A stretch of 64,000 nt of DNA from Lonicera japonica (Eukaryota > Streptophyta > Magnoliopsida > Dipsacales > Caprifoliaceae): the NCBI GenBank assembly GCA_021464415.1, contig CM038471.1, positions 73,324,851 to 73,388,850 on the forward strand. Direction: 5' to 3'. This document shows, piece by piece, positions 11,706-23,900 of this stretch (within the stretch, counting starts at the first letter, position 1; the number at the start of each line of letters is the position of its first letter). A program made the position numbers and the translations under genes. The notes beneath the pieces are model-generated. The model ran no database searches and had not been told where the DNA came from. It worked only from the letters and a program-made list of their open reading frames with translations.

Positions 11706-13280
11706 TTACAAATCAAACCCTCTTGCAGCATTTACGCAGCCTAAGTACATAATACTTCCCAAAATAGATCGTACCAATGTTAACTGACCCCCTCCTGACA
11801 AGCATCCCAGCCATCCCTTCTTACCCCTAGAATCTTTTCTAGACCTTCTAAATAAATGGGTTCCAAAACTCCAAGCTACAAGAAGTACCTCCCAGAGCAG
11901 TGGTTTCCACCAAAAAAGAGGGAAAGAAAAATAACCGCCTACCAAGAAAACCGAGTAGAACCAAACCAAACAAAATTTATGTGATTTCGCGAAATCACCT
12001 TCTTTGATCTGAAAATTGAACCGAAACTGCCAAAAACCGACAGCAACCAAAACTGATTGTTTACCACTTACCTCAGCTCTATGTGGTTTGTAGATTTTCA
12101 AAATTGACAAGGTTGGTTCCAATCATATACAAAACTTGCAATGTTTGCATAACCAAATGGTGCACACCCCTAGGACCTAGAGGGCAAGATGCTCTCCTTT
12201 CACTTGCTCCATCTCCGCATTTATTCTAATTGTTCTGCTCTTTGCCATATTCACTTTTAATACCAAACTATTGCCAATAAGGCAATAAACTAATACCTTA
12301 GCAGATGGTAAGACACCCAAATTTATGCCCCCAGAAAATCAGAGAATGGTGTCATCCACAAATCGACAGTGAGACAAGCACCAGGAATCCGGGATACTCA
12401 TCATCAGAACAAACACGATACCACCCTCATTTTCATTCAGGGGGCAAGTCACCCCTAGTCCTTATAACGACTAGCCCCTTGTCATCATTGATCTTATAGT
12501 ACTCATGCACTCCCTTCTTGCACAAGTGTCAACGCATTTTGTCATGTTACTACCAACAGATTGAGCAGACCTAATGAAATTTGTGAATAAAAGCCAAGAG
12601 AAAATAATGCAAACAACCATTCCACATCAAGCGTAATGATCTGGTTGCTTAAGCCAAGGGACATCACTATCGTATGGTTCCTATTGAAGACAATGCCTCA
12701 AGCTTTATATAGGTTTTTGATCCCGTAAACAGGTATATGTTCATCAACACCCGTCAACACAATCACACTGAACAAGTGTTATGCATTAGCATTGTTCCGG
12801 CACATCTTCACAGTAGAAGTGAAAACTATCTCAACTTTGGAATGCCACTTGATTAAAAGTTGCCCCCTTCATCTCAAACCACAATTGATGTAATATATCA
12901 TTTCATGGCTACAAACAGACAGGGCATGACAGCTCCACAAAGATAACAAATGCATAGCTGGCACTAGGTTCCTGATGCATTTGTATCATCAATTGTGCCT
13001 GACACTGAGATATGGATCATCGAAGGCACGTTAGTAGGCCATACTCTTGTTCGAACAAGGGTTTGAAACCAAACTTCTCCTCAATAGGATAGTGCTTAAT
13101 GAATTCCATTCCTTGTTGGAATCGCAGGACAGGTAGATGTAACAGATGATGAATCTATTTCTTTTTACATGCCTGCCACTTCACAACCATATCTAGAATA
13201 CACCACCTACATCGTTGTGCCACTTTTAGCATAAGCAAGAGCACCAAAGATTTCAGGCTATTAGGCTACAATTACTTGTG
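11706..13280 (-). mobile_element. Decayed LINE (non-LTR retrotransposon), reverse transcriptase remnant
   Basis: On the - strand, broken reverse-transcriptase-like pieces appear in LINE order. A segment near 12420-12480 resembles the RQGDPLSP region. One near 12340-12370 reads FVDDTIL, like the catalytic FADDTI box. GWLGCLSGGGQLTLVRSILG near 11750-11840 matches the conserved GGRLTLIKSVL region. Frameshifts and stops separate the pieces, so no protein is made. The upstream limit is uncertain. Confidence 0.55.
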
Positions 13281-14414
13281 TTTTCTGTTAATTTGTTATT
13301 TCATTGTTCTATGAATACATGTATCATGGAAACATATAGAAACCACACTCCAAGTCAAACTATGTAAGATGCATAAAATTAAAAAAATAGCTCAAAAAAT
13401 GCAATAGCGATCACATTTAGCCCCTTCAGTAACTGTTTCATCATACTTCATTTTTTTTCCTTTTTTGTCAAGTGTTCATCACTTCATTATCCTTATGAAG
13501 AAATCCCAAATATCAACATAACCAGAACTTACTAGCTTTCTCAACATACTCCAAAATCTTGTGAAACATCAAGAGGCTGGAGTTTACCTTTTAACTTGTA
13601 TTCCTACTGTGAAGTCATCTTTCCTTCACTGAAGAGTGAAGATTCATCACTACTACACCCAGACCCAAACCGAAATAACAACACAAGAAAAGAACAAAAG
13701 GACAGTTCTTAGGTATATCCAAAACAGCCCAAAAACAGTCTCTCTTATAGCCTAATTAAAGCTTCAACCCCAAATCCTTAGTCTTGCCTTAAAAATCTGC
13801 AAACTATTGTCTCTGTATCTTGACTAAACTTTTACGCATGCAACAAATATAATCAAACTTGCAAAAGCTGTTTACCCACAGCCTACCATTAATTTAATGT
13901 CTGCATGAAGAAAAGTGCTTACATGCAGCTGTCCTATACAGTAATTACTTAGAAACTTTCACAGCAACTTGGGAAGTGTCAACAATCTCACTAGATAGAA
14001 CCACAGAATTCAGGTCACCCCTTACCAACAAACTATCATGATCACAGACACAGGTGAAACCAATAACAGATCGCAGTGAAGAAAAAAAAAAATACCTCAT
14101 TCAAGAAATCTCTATCAAACTACTGCAAATACGCATGCATTTCCATTAATTTTAATGCAAACAGTAAATTGCATTTTTGTCATTACTTTCCCTCAAACAC
14201 AGTATCAATAGTCAATACCAAGTATAACACATCTATTCAGAAGTGACAAAAAAAAACAGTAGATTTTTCGTTTCGCTTTAGATAGAATCAAATTCCAGAC
14301 ATCAGATTTAAGGACAAAAAAAAAGAAGTAAGTATCCTAATAGTTGAACGAAAATCATATATAACCATAAGCCCAGTTCCACAAATGGCAGAACCCACAG
14401 TTTACCTCCACTCA
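13281..14414. other. 3' flank of NAA10
   Basis: Downstream of the - strand NAA10 stop codon. It should include the 3' UTR. No other gene, RNA or element is recognised. Confidence 0.4.
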
Positions 14415-16423
14415 TCACTCAGCCTTTGGCTCCTCTTTTGCCTCCACACTTCTGGCCTCGCCGGAGCAGCACCCACCACCGTGATGATGATGGTGATGGT
14501 GATGGTGGTGATGCTGCTTCCCCTTCAATTGCTTCCGCATATCGTAAGCATCCTCCCCATCCGCATAATACTTAGCTTCCACATCATGAATCTTATACCC
14601 CAACGTCTCCGTATACAAATTAAACGCAGCCCGATTGCTCTTCCTCACATGAAGAGACACATATTCAGCACCAAACACCTGCTCGAGTTATTAGTCAGTG
14701 AATGGAGTGATAAAAGTGTGTGCTTCACCAACTAACAAATGAACTCTCGAAATACATCATCTGAGTCACTTATTTGAGTCCCAAAATTGAGCCATCCTAA
14801 AATATTCAAATTTAGGGGTGTGTTTGACTGGCAAAGTTTTTCATGGAAATCTTGAAAAATATGTAGTTTTCCATCTTTTGGTAGTGTTTGATTGCCTAAT
14901 TTTCTAGCCAATTCTAATTAATCTAATTCCATGGTACAAGTACATGATGCAAAAAAGAAGGAACTTTAATTCTTAGCCTCCCCAAGGAAAATGAATTCTA
15001 CGTAACGTGGAAAAGAGCTCAAAAGCTAAAAAGTTCAATTCTAGGTAAAATATGGACAATCAAACAACAAAAGTTGGAAAATGAATCATCATTGCATGGA
15101 AAAAGTACATATTTTCCGCCTAAAAAATATGTACGATCAAACACCTTTAAATGCTTTTCCATGGAATTGAATTGCCTAGAATAAGAGAATTTAAACATTT
15201 TCTACCCTATTCCATGCTTGCTATCAATCACACCTAAGGGTCTAATTTTTGTCTGACAATTTGACGTTAAGAATCATTTTTTTTTTACTTAATCAATGTA
15301 TTATATTTAATTGTATAAATAAGGTGTTGTTTGTTTTAACCTCTTAATACTGAATGAAAGTCAACTCAAGCAAGATTGGTGTTTGTTCTCTCACCTCTTA
15401 ATGTTGAATTAGATTGAAACTCAACATTCAACGTTAAGAGGCCAGTCCTGTGGTCGGAATGCTTAATTTAACTTTAATAAAATTGTATTCCAATCATGCC
15501 CCGTTCTTTTCTTCATTAGCTATTCATATTATCATAATAAAACGATACAATTGCAAAATGCTATCTATTCAGCAGCAAGAGCTAAATAAAATTAAACTAG
15601 AGGTTCCGTTTAGCATTATGCATTCATATTTCAGCACTCAGGGAGGTTAAAAAAAAACAAATGAACCCAACTATATAGCTCTTTTTTGTTGAATTATAAG
15701 AATTTAAGCTCAAACAGTTGATTTCTGAAACAAGTTGGAATAAGTGCTTGGGGGCTGAGGGAAAGGTTAGGGATTGCCCCCCTATTTTTTTAGAAAATAC
15801 TTTACCCCTAATTTTTATTTTATTTTTAAAATGGCAAAAGTTTTCAATATATACTGATCTTGCCACCCCCCCAATCTTCAACAAAATAATTCTAGTGACT
15901 AATTTTTTTTATTTAATTTATAAAAAGTGACATTAGGATTAAAGTTCCCTCTTCATCGGCCCGATGCTTATTATTTTTATGAGTAAATATGAATACTTTT
16001 TATTTTTATTTTCACGAAAAAAGAAAAAAAAGTAGAAAAATATCTCACAGCATCACTCAATTTATTTTCTAACTTATCGAAAATCAATTGTTTTTCCTGA
16101 TAGTGTTAGGGTATGAAAAGGACCTGTTCCATGGCGTTCTGAGCAGCGGTCATTAGCTTGGTAGCAAGCCCTAATTTGCGGTGAGTACGGAGTACGGCAA
16201 GGGAAGTGATGTGGCCGTGGCACTCGGTGCTCTCTTCCTCCATCTTGGCCAACACGTAACCGACGATCTTTCCATTATAGTCCTCGGCCACGTAGAGGAG
16301 CTGGGGCCAAGATAGGATGTGGTAGAAGTAATACTTCATTTGGTAATTCTCCGGCAGGCAGAATAAATTGCAGGCTTGCATTGCCAGCAGGTCATCTATG
16401 GTGGCTTTGCGTATGCACACCAT
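14415..16423 (-). CDS. NAA10: N-alpha-acetyltransferase NAA10 (ARD1), NatA catalytic subunit, two exons
   Basis: Exons 16423-16124 and 14678-14415 (- strand), one 1,445-bp intron, phase 0, 187 aa. NAA10 partners NAA15 on ribosomes and transfers acetyl from acetyl-CoA to N-termini exposed after Met removal (Ser, Ala, Thr, Gly and similar). The GNAT domain covers about residues 1-150. Visible hallmarks are the start [35 protein letters not shown], the acetyl-CoA loop RKLGLA, and [20 protein letters not shown] with [11 protein letters not shown]. The C-terminal tail has eleven consecutive His, then GGGCC and an acidic Glu/Lys end; plant NAA10 proteins commonly have a His-rich tail. The start is the first ATG of the conserved frame. 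The splice site joins AMEQ to VFGAEYV as in relatives. The intron contains a fold-back element. Intact and very likely functional. Confidence 0.96.
14481..14513 (-). repeat. CAT/CAC trinucleotide tract encoding eleven His in NAA10
   Basis: Eleven consecutive His codons, mixed CAT and CAC, interrupt the C-terminal tail after KGKQ. The mixed codons suggest an old tract rather than a recent pure expansion. Confidence 0.9.
14815..15237. mobile_element. hAT-like fold-back element in the NAA10 intron
   Basis: The left end TTAGGGGTGTGTTTGACTGGCAA and the right end TTGCTATCAATCACACCTAA form imperfect inverted repeats. Internal sequence is also partly complementary (TTTCCATGGAA motifs), so the element folds back on itself. 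No exact target duplication was identified. Non-coding. Confidence 0.5.
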
Positions 16424-16468
16424 TGTTTTTTTTATTTTTATTTTGATTCTGATTTTGGTTCGGTGGTT

Positions 16469-16477
16469 CTAGGGTTT
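16469..16477 (-). promoter_or_regulatory. Telo-box AAACCCTAG upstream of NAA10
   Basis: AAACCCTAG on the - strand lies about 46 bp before the NAA10 start codon. Telo-boxes are common in the proximal promoters or leaders of plant translation-related and proliferation-linked genes, which fits the ribosome-bound role of NAA10. Function is inferred from motif and position. Confidence 0.45.
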
Positions 16478-16704
16478 GGTGTTTGATTTTGGGAAAGGGT
16501 GAGGTGAGGTTAGACGAGATGAAGATGCTGGGTTTGTGGGGCCAAATCTTGACCTTGCAGGTCGGTGATACTTTTTCAACCACGAATTTTTACGTGATAT
16601 ATTATGAATGTTCCAATCTTTACAGAATTGCGAGATGCTGCTTCACAACTATTCTCTTTAAATTCATATTTTGATACTTTATTTAAGTTTATTTGTTAAT
16701 ATAA

Positions 16705-17967
16705 TTATATTTTTATTATTTTGTTCATTAAACTATTAAACTATTAATTTAATATCATTTTATTCATTAAACTTTAAAACGAACCACTTTAATTATTAAA
16801 CTTTCCGGTGAATATCATATTACTCATTCCGTCCAAATGAGGTGTTAAAAGTAACGGAACTAAGTCATGTGCTTAGCACATGACTTATTTGAGAGGCAAA
16901 ATTGTCATTTTACATTAAATTTGAGCTAAAACAAACAGAAACATGGGATGTATCGTCGTGTAAAAAGTAATACATTGTCAATGAGAAATTCCTTGTTCTT
17001 AGCTTTGAGTATGGAGGTAAAATAGAAGATTTTTCAACGGAATTCAGGGAATCGAAGATGGGTTTCGGAGAATTGAAGCAAAGGAAAACAGAGAGGCGTA
17101 GGAATAATAGTAAAACAATGAAAGAGAAACTAATTGTCATTGAAATGAATAAAGAGAATGTAGAACCAAACACGGTCATCAAGAATTCTCAGGTTGTTTA
17201 GGGTGATGGAAAATTCGAAGATTCAAGGAAAATTCAAGTGTTGCAAGGGAGGTTGTAAAGAAGTCCAAGAGTATGAAGCATAAACCAAATAAAGATAGAG
17301 GAAAATTAAGGAAGAATAAAAAAGAGAATTGCTCACCAATTAAGAAAGTAGAAACAGAGTGTGATTTGGAAAATTCGAGCCCAATTTATGTTCTTAATTT
17401 TGTATATTAACCCTAAATCCCTAATCTCAATGCTCGTAGAACCCCTTCAATCATCACCATCAATGAATTCCAATCACTCACCTCCACCATCTCTCTCCTC
17501 GAAAACAACATGGTACGACAACATACAGTACCTCTTCAACATCTCCGAAGCAACCACCGTCACCACTTACTGGATCCTATTGCAATCCTCTCCAAGCTCT
17601 TCGCCGTCTGGCATGCCACCACCTGCGAGGTCGTACACCACTGGAGTATACCCCTCTCCTTTATGGCTTGCCTGCCCTGATTGGCTTACTTTGCTAAAGA
17701 ATGGAGGGCAATAAATTCTCACGTATGGAGGGAATAAGGAGTAGAAGATGATTGGTGTAGTTTGAATGTAAAATGACAATTTTGCCCCCAAATGAAGTCA
17801 TGTGCTAAGCACATGACTTCGTTCCGTTACTTTTAACACCTCATTTGGACGGAATGGGCAATATAGTATTCGCCGGAAAGTTTAATGGTTAAAGTGGTTC
17901 GTTTTAAAGTTTAGTGGGCAAAGTGATACTAAATTGATAGTTTAATGGCCAAATGAGCTATTTACTC
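16705..17967. mobile_element. Mutator-like element with ~200-bp terminal inverted repeats, left end decayed
   Basis: The right arm (about 17766-17967) ends GAGCTATTTACTC. Its reverse complement matches the left arm (about 16722-16922) closely, including GGTGTTAAAAGTAACGGAAC and GTCATGTGCTTAGCACATGAC. The outermost left bases no longer match, so no 9-bp target duplication can be read. The interior has no transposase. It holds a GC-richer, gene-like stretch at about 17440-17710 and Lys/Glu-rich open sequence at about 17040-17340, possibly captured gene pieces. It starts about 280 bp upstream of the NAA10 start codon. Confidence 0.65.
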
Positions 17968-19205
17968 TAAAATAATAAGTAGTTTAACAGTTGAGATCTT
18001 TATACCCTATATGTTACTGAGAGTCAATTTTCTTTGTCTATGCTTAAGTATATTTATTTTTGAGTAAAATGAAAGTTTGTAAACACAATAATAATTTATT
18101 AAAAATAGGTTGTGTTTTTGATATTTGAAAAGTGAGAATTTGACACCCCCCCTCTCTCTTCAAAAGTCGAAGAGTGACGTGAAAATTTAAAAAGTATATC
18201 GGATCCTTCAAATTTAACATGACTTTTCAATTTAATCAAACTATGAATAATATTTCGTGAATTATTATTAATCTAAAGAGAAGATTATTTTGAGTTGTGC
18301 ATAGGCTTCTTCGCAACTGCACTAAAAAATAAAAAAATCATAATTCATCTTCATCATAACATTTCTTGAAAAAAAAAAATGCATTATAGTCATACTAAGA
18401 TTTAATATGATAAGTGTCTCGCGAAATAAAAATTAAGAGTTTAAGTGGTAGAGATGTATTCTTTAATAATCAAACATTATATGCTTTGCGAATCCCCTTA
18501 ATTACAACTTAAATGACTTGACTTTTTGAATAGATAAAAAGATTTTTATCTAGCGTACGCCAACTGCTCTAGTTTAATCAAACCATTTGGAAAAAACAAA
18601 CAATTGACAATTCCACCTGAAAATCCATTTTTATTATACAATATGGTCGGTGAAGTATATATGTATGTTTTCATTACAGCAAACAAGTTTGTCATTAATA
18701 AATTTAAAATTAGTGCTTTTTTAATTATAAAGATGCGAATAGAACTCTTCTCTCAATCGTTAATACCGGTCAACATATTCTAAGAATACTAATAAAATTC
18801 CTAATTTTAGACTAATAAATTTTAGGTGCAATTAAAGACTACGTCATGTTGCATTTAAAATGTTTTATTTATATGAAAAAAATTATGAAAAATTTTGGTT
18901 TAGATTCAACTAATTTTCTTATAAACCAATTAAATGCATACTAAAGTAGAATGTTGAAAACAAAGCTATTTAGAATGTTGAAAACAAAGCTATTAATAAA
19001 ATTTTATTTTGTTTGCAAGATGAATTAAAGAATATATTTGGATTTTCCCTTGCTGCCTACTCAACTATTAGGCCGAAAAACAATTCAATAGTAACTAGGC
19101 TTAGATTTTCAACAGATTTTTCTTTCGCTTTAACCATTAACAATAAAATAAAAAACCTCACCGTTAAACAATAATAATAATAAAGAAAAAAAAAGAAAGG
19201 AACAA
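17968..19205. other. AT-rich intergenic DNA
   Basis: No gene or complete element recognised. A 24-bp phrase (AGAATGTTGAAAACAAAGCTATT) is repeated in tandem near 18948-18992. Confidence 0.45.
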
Positions 19206-19214
19206 TAGGTTTTT

Positions 19215-20592
19215 GAGTAAATACCATCAATGACCACTAAACTATTGTCAAATTCTACCAATGGCCACTGAACTTCATTTTGTTCCAATCGGACCATTAA
19301 ACTTTTAAAAAATACTGTCAGAGGCCATTCCGTCAAATTACACCGTTAATTTTTTACGGAACCAAGTCATGTGCAAAATGTTAGGGGCATTTAGGACTTT
19401 TTATCTTTCTTTTTCCTTTTTTTTTCCCTCTTTTTTCCCTTTTATTTTCTTTTCTTCTTCCTTCCACCATTCTTCTACCTCTGAACTTCTTCTTCTTCTT
19501 CTGCCATTCTTCTTCTTCTTCCCTCTTTGACAAAATCCAAAGGCAAAATCGTTCCTTTTTTATTATGGTTTTTTGGTTTCACTGGTTCTTCAACAAATCG
19601 TCCCCACTTTATCTCAAAATCCAAAAACAAATCACACCAATTTCAATCCCTTTATTAAGAAATTCAGAAACTCACTTCCAATTTTCTCTTCAAAACACTT
19701 GTTTTCCCTAGAAAAAGATAGTAGAGAAAGAAACTCTGTTTTTTTGTTCTTTATTTCTTCTTCTTCCTTCTTTGACAAAATCCAAAGGCAAAATCGTTCA
19801 TTTTTTATCATGGTTTTTTGGTTTCACTGGTTCTTCAACAAATCGTCCCCACTTTATCTTAAAATCCAAAAACAAATCACACCAATTTCGATCCCCTTAT
19901 TAAGAAATTCAGAAACCCACTTTCGATTTTCTCTTCAAAACACTTGTTTTCCTTGGAAAAAGATGGTAGAGAAAGAAACTCTATTTTTTTGTTCTTTGTT
20001 GGTAATTAATCACAGTTCTCTTGCTTTTGTTTGCTTATTTGGGTTCAATTTTTAGAAAATTGACCAACCCATATTTCGATTTTCTGGGTAAAAACAGATT
20101 TTTTTGTAAGAAGGCCAAGAAAATAGAGGGAATCGAGGTCATAGAGACTTGGATCTCGTTTGTTTCTCCGATTTGATGAAAGAGTCAAATTTTTTAGGGT
20201 TTCGATCGAGGTAGGTTTGATTGTAGAGTAACAGTGAAATGTTTGAAATTTGAGAAATTGGAAATGAGAGTTGAGAGAGAGCAGTGTCGTCGGTGATGGC
20301 AAAGAAGAAGAAGAAGAAGAAGTTCGGAGGTAGAAGAATGGTGGAAGGAAGAAGAAAAGAAAATAAAAGGGAAAAGAGAGAAAAAAAAAAGGAAAAAGAA
20401 AGATAAAAAGTCCTAAATGCCCCTAACATTTTGCAAATGACTTGGTTTTGTCAAAAATTAACGGTGTAATTTGACGGAGTGGCCTCTGACAGTACTTTTT
20501 AAAAGTTTAATGGTCCGATTGGAACAAAATGAAGTTCAGTGGCTATTGGTAGAATTTGACAATAGTTTAGTGGCCATTGATGGTATTTACTC
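19215..20592. mobile_element. Non-autonomous Mutator-like element with 9-bp target duplication
   Basis: The ends GAGTAAATACCATCAATG (19215) and CATTGATGGTATTTACTC (to 20592) are inverted repeats continuing for nearly 290 bp. The element is flanked on both sides by TAGGTTTTT (19206-19214 and 20593-20601), a perfect 9-bp target duplication diagnostic of Mutator-like elements. The 1,378-bp element encodes no transposase. Its middle contains a 245-bp-period tandem duplication. Confidence 0.88.
19526..20000. repeat. Tandem duplication (245-bp period) inside the Mutator-like element
   Basis: TTTGACAAAATCCAAAGGC begins a copy at 19526 and again at 19771. The copies run on for about 225 bp with few differences. 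An open frame crosses both copies but shows no protein-family similarity. Confidence 0.8.
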
Positions 20593-20985
20593 TAGGTTTT
20601 TTTTACCCCTATAAAAGAAAGAAACAACATTTATTTTAACCTCTACAAAGAAAGAACAAAACGAGACCAAAAATAGCACTTGTTTAAGGAAAAAAAGGGC
20701 ACTAAATAAATAGAAAGTGGATGTAAAAATTGCTTTATTTAATCAAATACAAACTACGTTTACAGAATCAAATACAAATACAAATACAGTATTTGTTTCA
20801 TGCATTATCTACAATCACCCTTAAATAATTCGCACCCTTTCTTTTAGGTGAGGGGTCAAACCAGTATCACAAAATGCTGCACTAATACGAGTGTTGCAAG
20901 GAATTGTATGTATATGAGAAAAAAGATCGGTGTTTCAACCTTTTTTACAATCCCCTATATATCTCGGACCCGGCTTGGGAAGACA
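20593..20985. other. 3' flank of the F-box/WD40 gene
   Basis: Sequence between the Mutator-like element and the stop codon of the - strand gene. It probably contains the 3' UTR. No gene or element is recognised. Confidence 0.4.
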
Positions 20986-23900
20986 TTATCTGTTAAATCT
21001 CCATACTCTGATATACTTGTCATTATGTGTCGTAACAATCTTCTGCATTCCAACAGCCAAGCAACTAATAGCAGGTCTAGAACCTCTTGGCAAAAGATCG
21101 AGCCGCATGTCATCAGATATTCTTCTTCCTCTCTTATTTTCAACAGCTCCACACGGGCCCTTTGAATTGCCATTCAAAACATTGCTACCACTTGTGTCGA
21201 TCACGCAACTTGAAATGACTTGGCCTGTTCCTTGATCCACCACGCGTAAAACACCGTCTATTCCACCAATAGCTAGTGTCGATGTATCGTTTCTTAGGTG
21301 ATTAATAGAGTAAATTACATTCGGACTCACTCGTGTCTCCCACAAACTTCTTCTTGTTGACCTACAAAAGCAAAAATAGAGTAATTTCACAGACATGTAC
21401 ATAATAGTTGTTGAGAACATATTTGCGTGGTATCGGCTCCTCTAGAGTATGAAAATCACCATAGATGAGAGTTGACAAAATTTGGACAGTTGGCTTAAAA
21501 GAATATAGATGAGAACAAGTATGTCGGCTCCACAGGTTAACGTTCTCAATGCCACTCAAAAGCAGTCCTCTCATTGTCATCGACCATCTCATATTTCCCA
21601 AACTTCTCTCTTCTTCGGTCTTCTCACAGTCACAAGTATGTCGTTCCCCCCTTCTTTTGTTATATACTTGTGAACTGAAGCAACAACAAATTAGCCCATA
21701 TTTTTGCTTTCGAAAGAAATAGGTTGGGTACTTGGCTTCCTTGGTAGTAATATTCTTTGGATATATGACTTTGCATAATGCATATTATTATATATATGAT
21801 TATAATATATATATATGCCGTACCACCGTGTCATACCCGTACCGGGTAAGACACCCATGTTACCCATCGTGGAATCCTATGATCTATGCAGTTCAGACAG
21901 ATTTTAATCCAGTTTGCCTTAACATTTGCATTCTTGCTTTTCCTTTGGTCCGTTGACTTAACATTCAACTCGAATCGGTGAAACTCGTAAACACTAGAAC
22001 TCTACATTGAGGTGGATTTGGCTAGATCTATGTCAATTTCTAAAACCAGACATCTCAATGGCCACCACTCAAGAAATAGAAACCATCTCAACCACACTCT
22101 ACAAAGGCATTTTGGTTTTGCCTGTTCAGGCCATGACTCAGGTTCCAAGGAATACCACAAGATAAAAGGCAACTTCTAGGCCTGCAATTTACAGCACCAT
22201 CGCATCTAACCCAGAACAAGCAAGTCACAAAGCTAGCATCTCTCTCTCTCTCTCTTCACAGGTTTCCAGTTTGCTTAACATTTGATTCTTGTTTTCCTTT
22301 GGTCCGTGCTTAACATTCAACTCGAATCGGTGAAATCTAAAACTAGAACTCTACTTGAGTGGTTTGGCTTCTATAATTTCTAAAACCAGAACCAAACCAT
22401 CAAGAAAAGAAACCATTCCAACTCACAAAGGCATTTTGGTTTGCCTGTTCAGGCCGACTGGTTCCAAGGAATACCACTTAGATAAAAGGCAACTTCTAGG
22501 GCCTGCAATTTACAGCACCATCGACTAACCCAGAACAAGCAAGTCACAAAGCTAGCATCTCTCTCTCTCTCTCAAACCTAGTTTCCTCTTACCTCACATG
22601 GAAGTCTTGTGCCCATTTCTAAAATCTTTCATCATCTCTCTTCTCTTTCCTTCTCAATCTATATGATTGAATGATTGAGAGCAATGAGCGCCTTCACTGA
22701 ATCCTTCATGATCTTTTGGTGGTACGTTGCATTGCTTATTTTTTTCTCTTTTACTATGTCCGGGACTTGCAGTGTTGAAATCTTTTGGTAAGCACCCTTC
22801 CTAAAGTAATCTTTGATTGCTGTTGAGATTTCCTCTCAAACTACCCCCTTATTCACTACACATGATGCTGATGCTGCTCTGCCTAATTAAACTGCCAAAC
22901 TCACGAATGCCAGTCTCCCTCAACCAACCACCCTACAAACATAGTCTCCTCACTTGGAAGTCTTGTATAGAGTGGGTAGTTTAATGAATTAATATATCAC
23001 ATACATTAGTAAACGTATGCTGTGACTTTCTTCTTTTATCACTTATACCCCGCAAGTGTTATGCAATTTTAATTAGGTTTATATCAAATATTATCATTTT
23101 TCACAAAAAAAGAAGACTAAGATACAAAATAAATATTTTTATGTATATCATATTGTATTTATTATTATTGGGTAGCTTTTGTACTTCACATAAATGATCT
23201 TATAGATTGTCTCTAATTAGAATTTGATCACATAAGTTATTTTGTCCTTTTTTCTCCTTCCATTTATTTTTGATTAAGCCATTACTCATTAGCTATGAAG
23301 CATAGACGCATGACGCGAGACACGACACGCAATTTTTTCAAAATGTAGGACACGACACGTGGGGGGACACGTTCTTAATTAATTAATTATATATATGCAA
23401 TAAACATTATAAATATTTAAGAATTCAATAAAATGAAACTAGATTGCATTAATAGCCCAAATACTCAAAACATGATCACTAAATTGTTCCATAATTAAAG
23501 CATACATAGGCTAAATTGTTCTATAGAATAATAGAAAACAAGGGGATTATAAAAAGTGGCTTAATTGCCTCATCCTCGGTTGATGTTGCAATGAAAAAAC
23601 ACTAATCAATTATCAAGTACTAGAGATTATAATTAAATCCAAGTGTCGGAGAGTGTCGGGCCCGACATGTGGCTTCCAAGAGAGTGTCTGTGCTTCATAG
23701 CTCATTAGCAAAATAATTGCTCTATATATAGTTGGTTTAAGAGCTTTACCTCAAGTGGCATCAGCTATCACCTCCCACTTTGGGGGGTCATGGGTTCCGT
23801 TCCATTCCTCGTAGGATTTTTAGTATTTCCAAAGGAAAAGACTCTATATTGCACTAGATAAATGAGCCAGATGTCAATATTATTCTAGAAATAATACTAA

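Noticed and set aside
19573..20055. 160-codon open frame on the + strand
   Set aside because: It lies wholly inside the Mutator-like element and spans its internal tandem duplication; the product repeats itself and matches no family.
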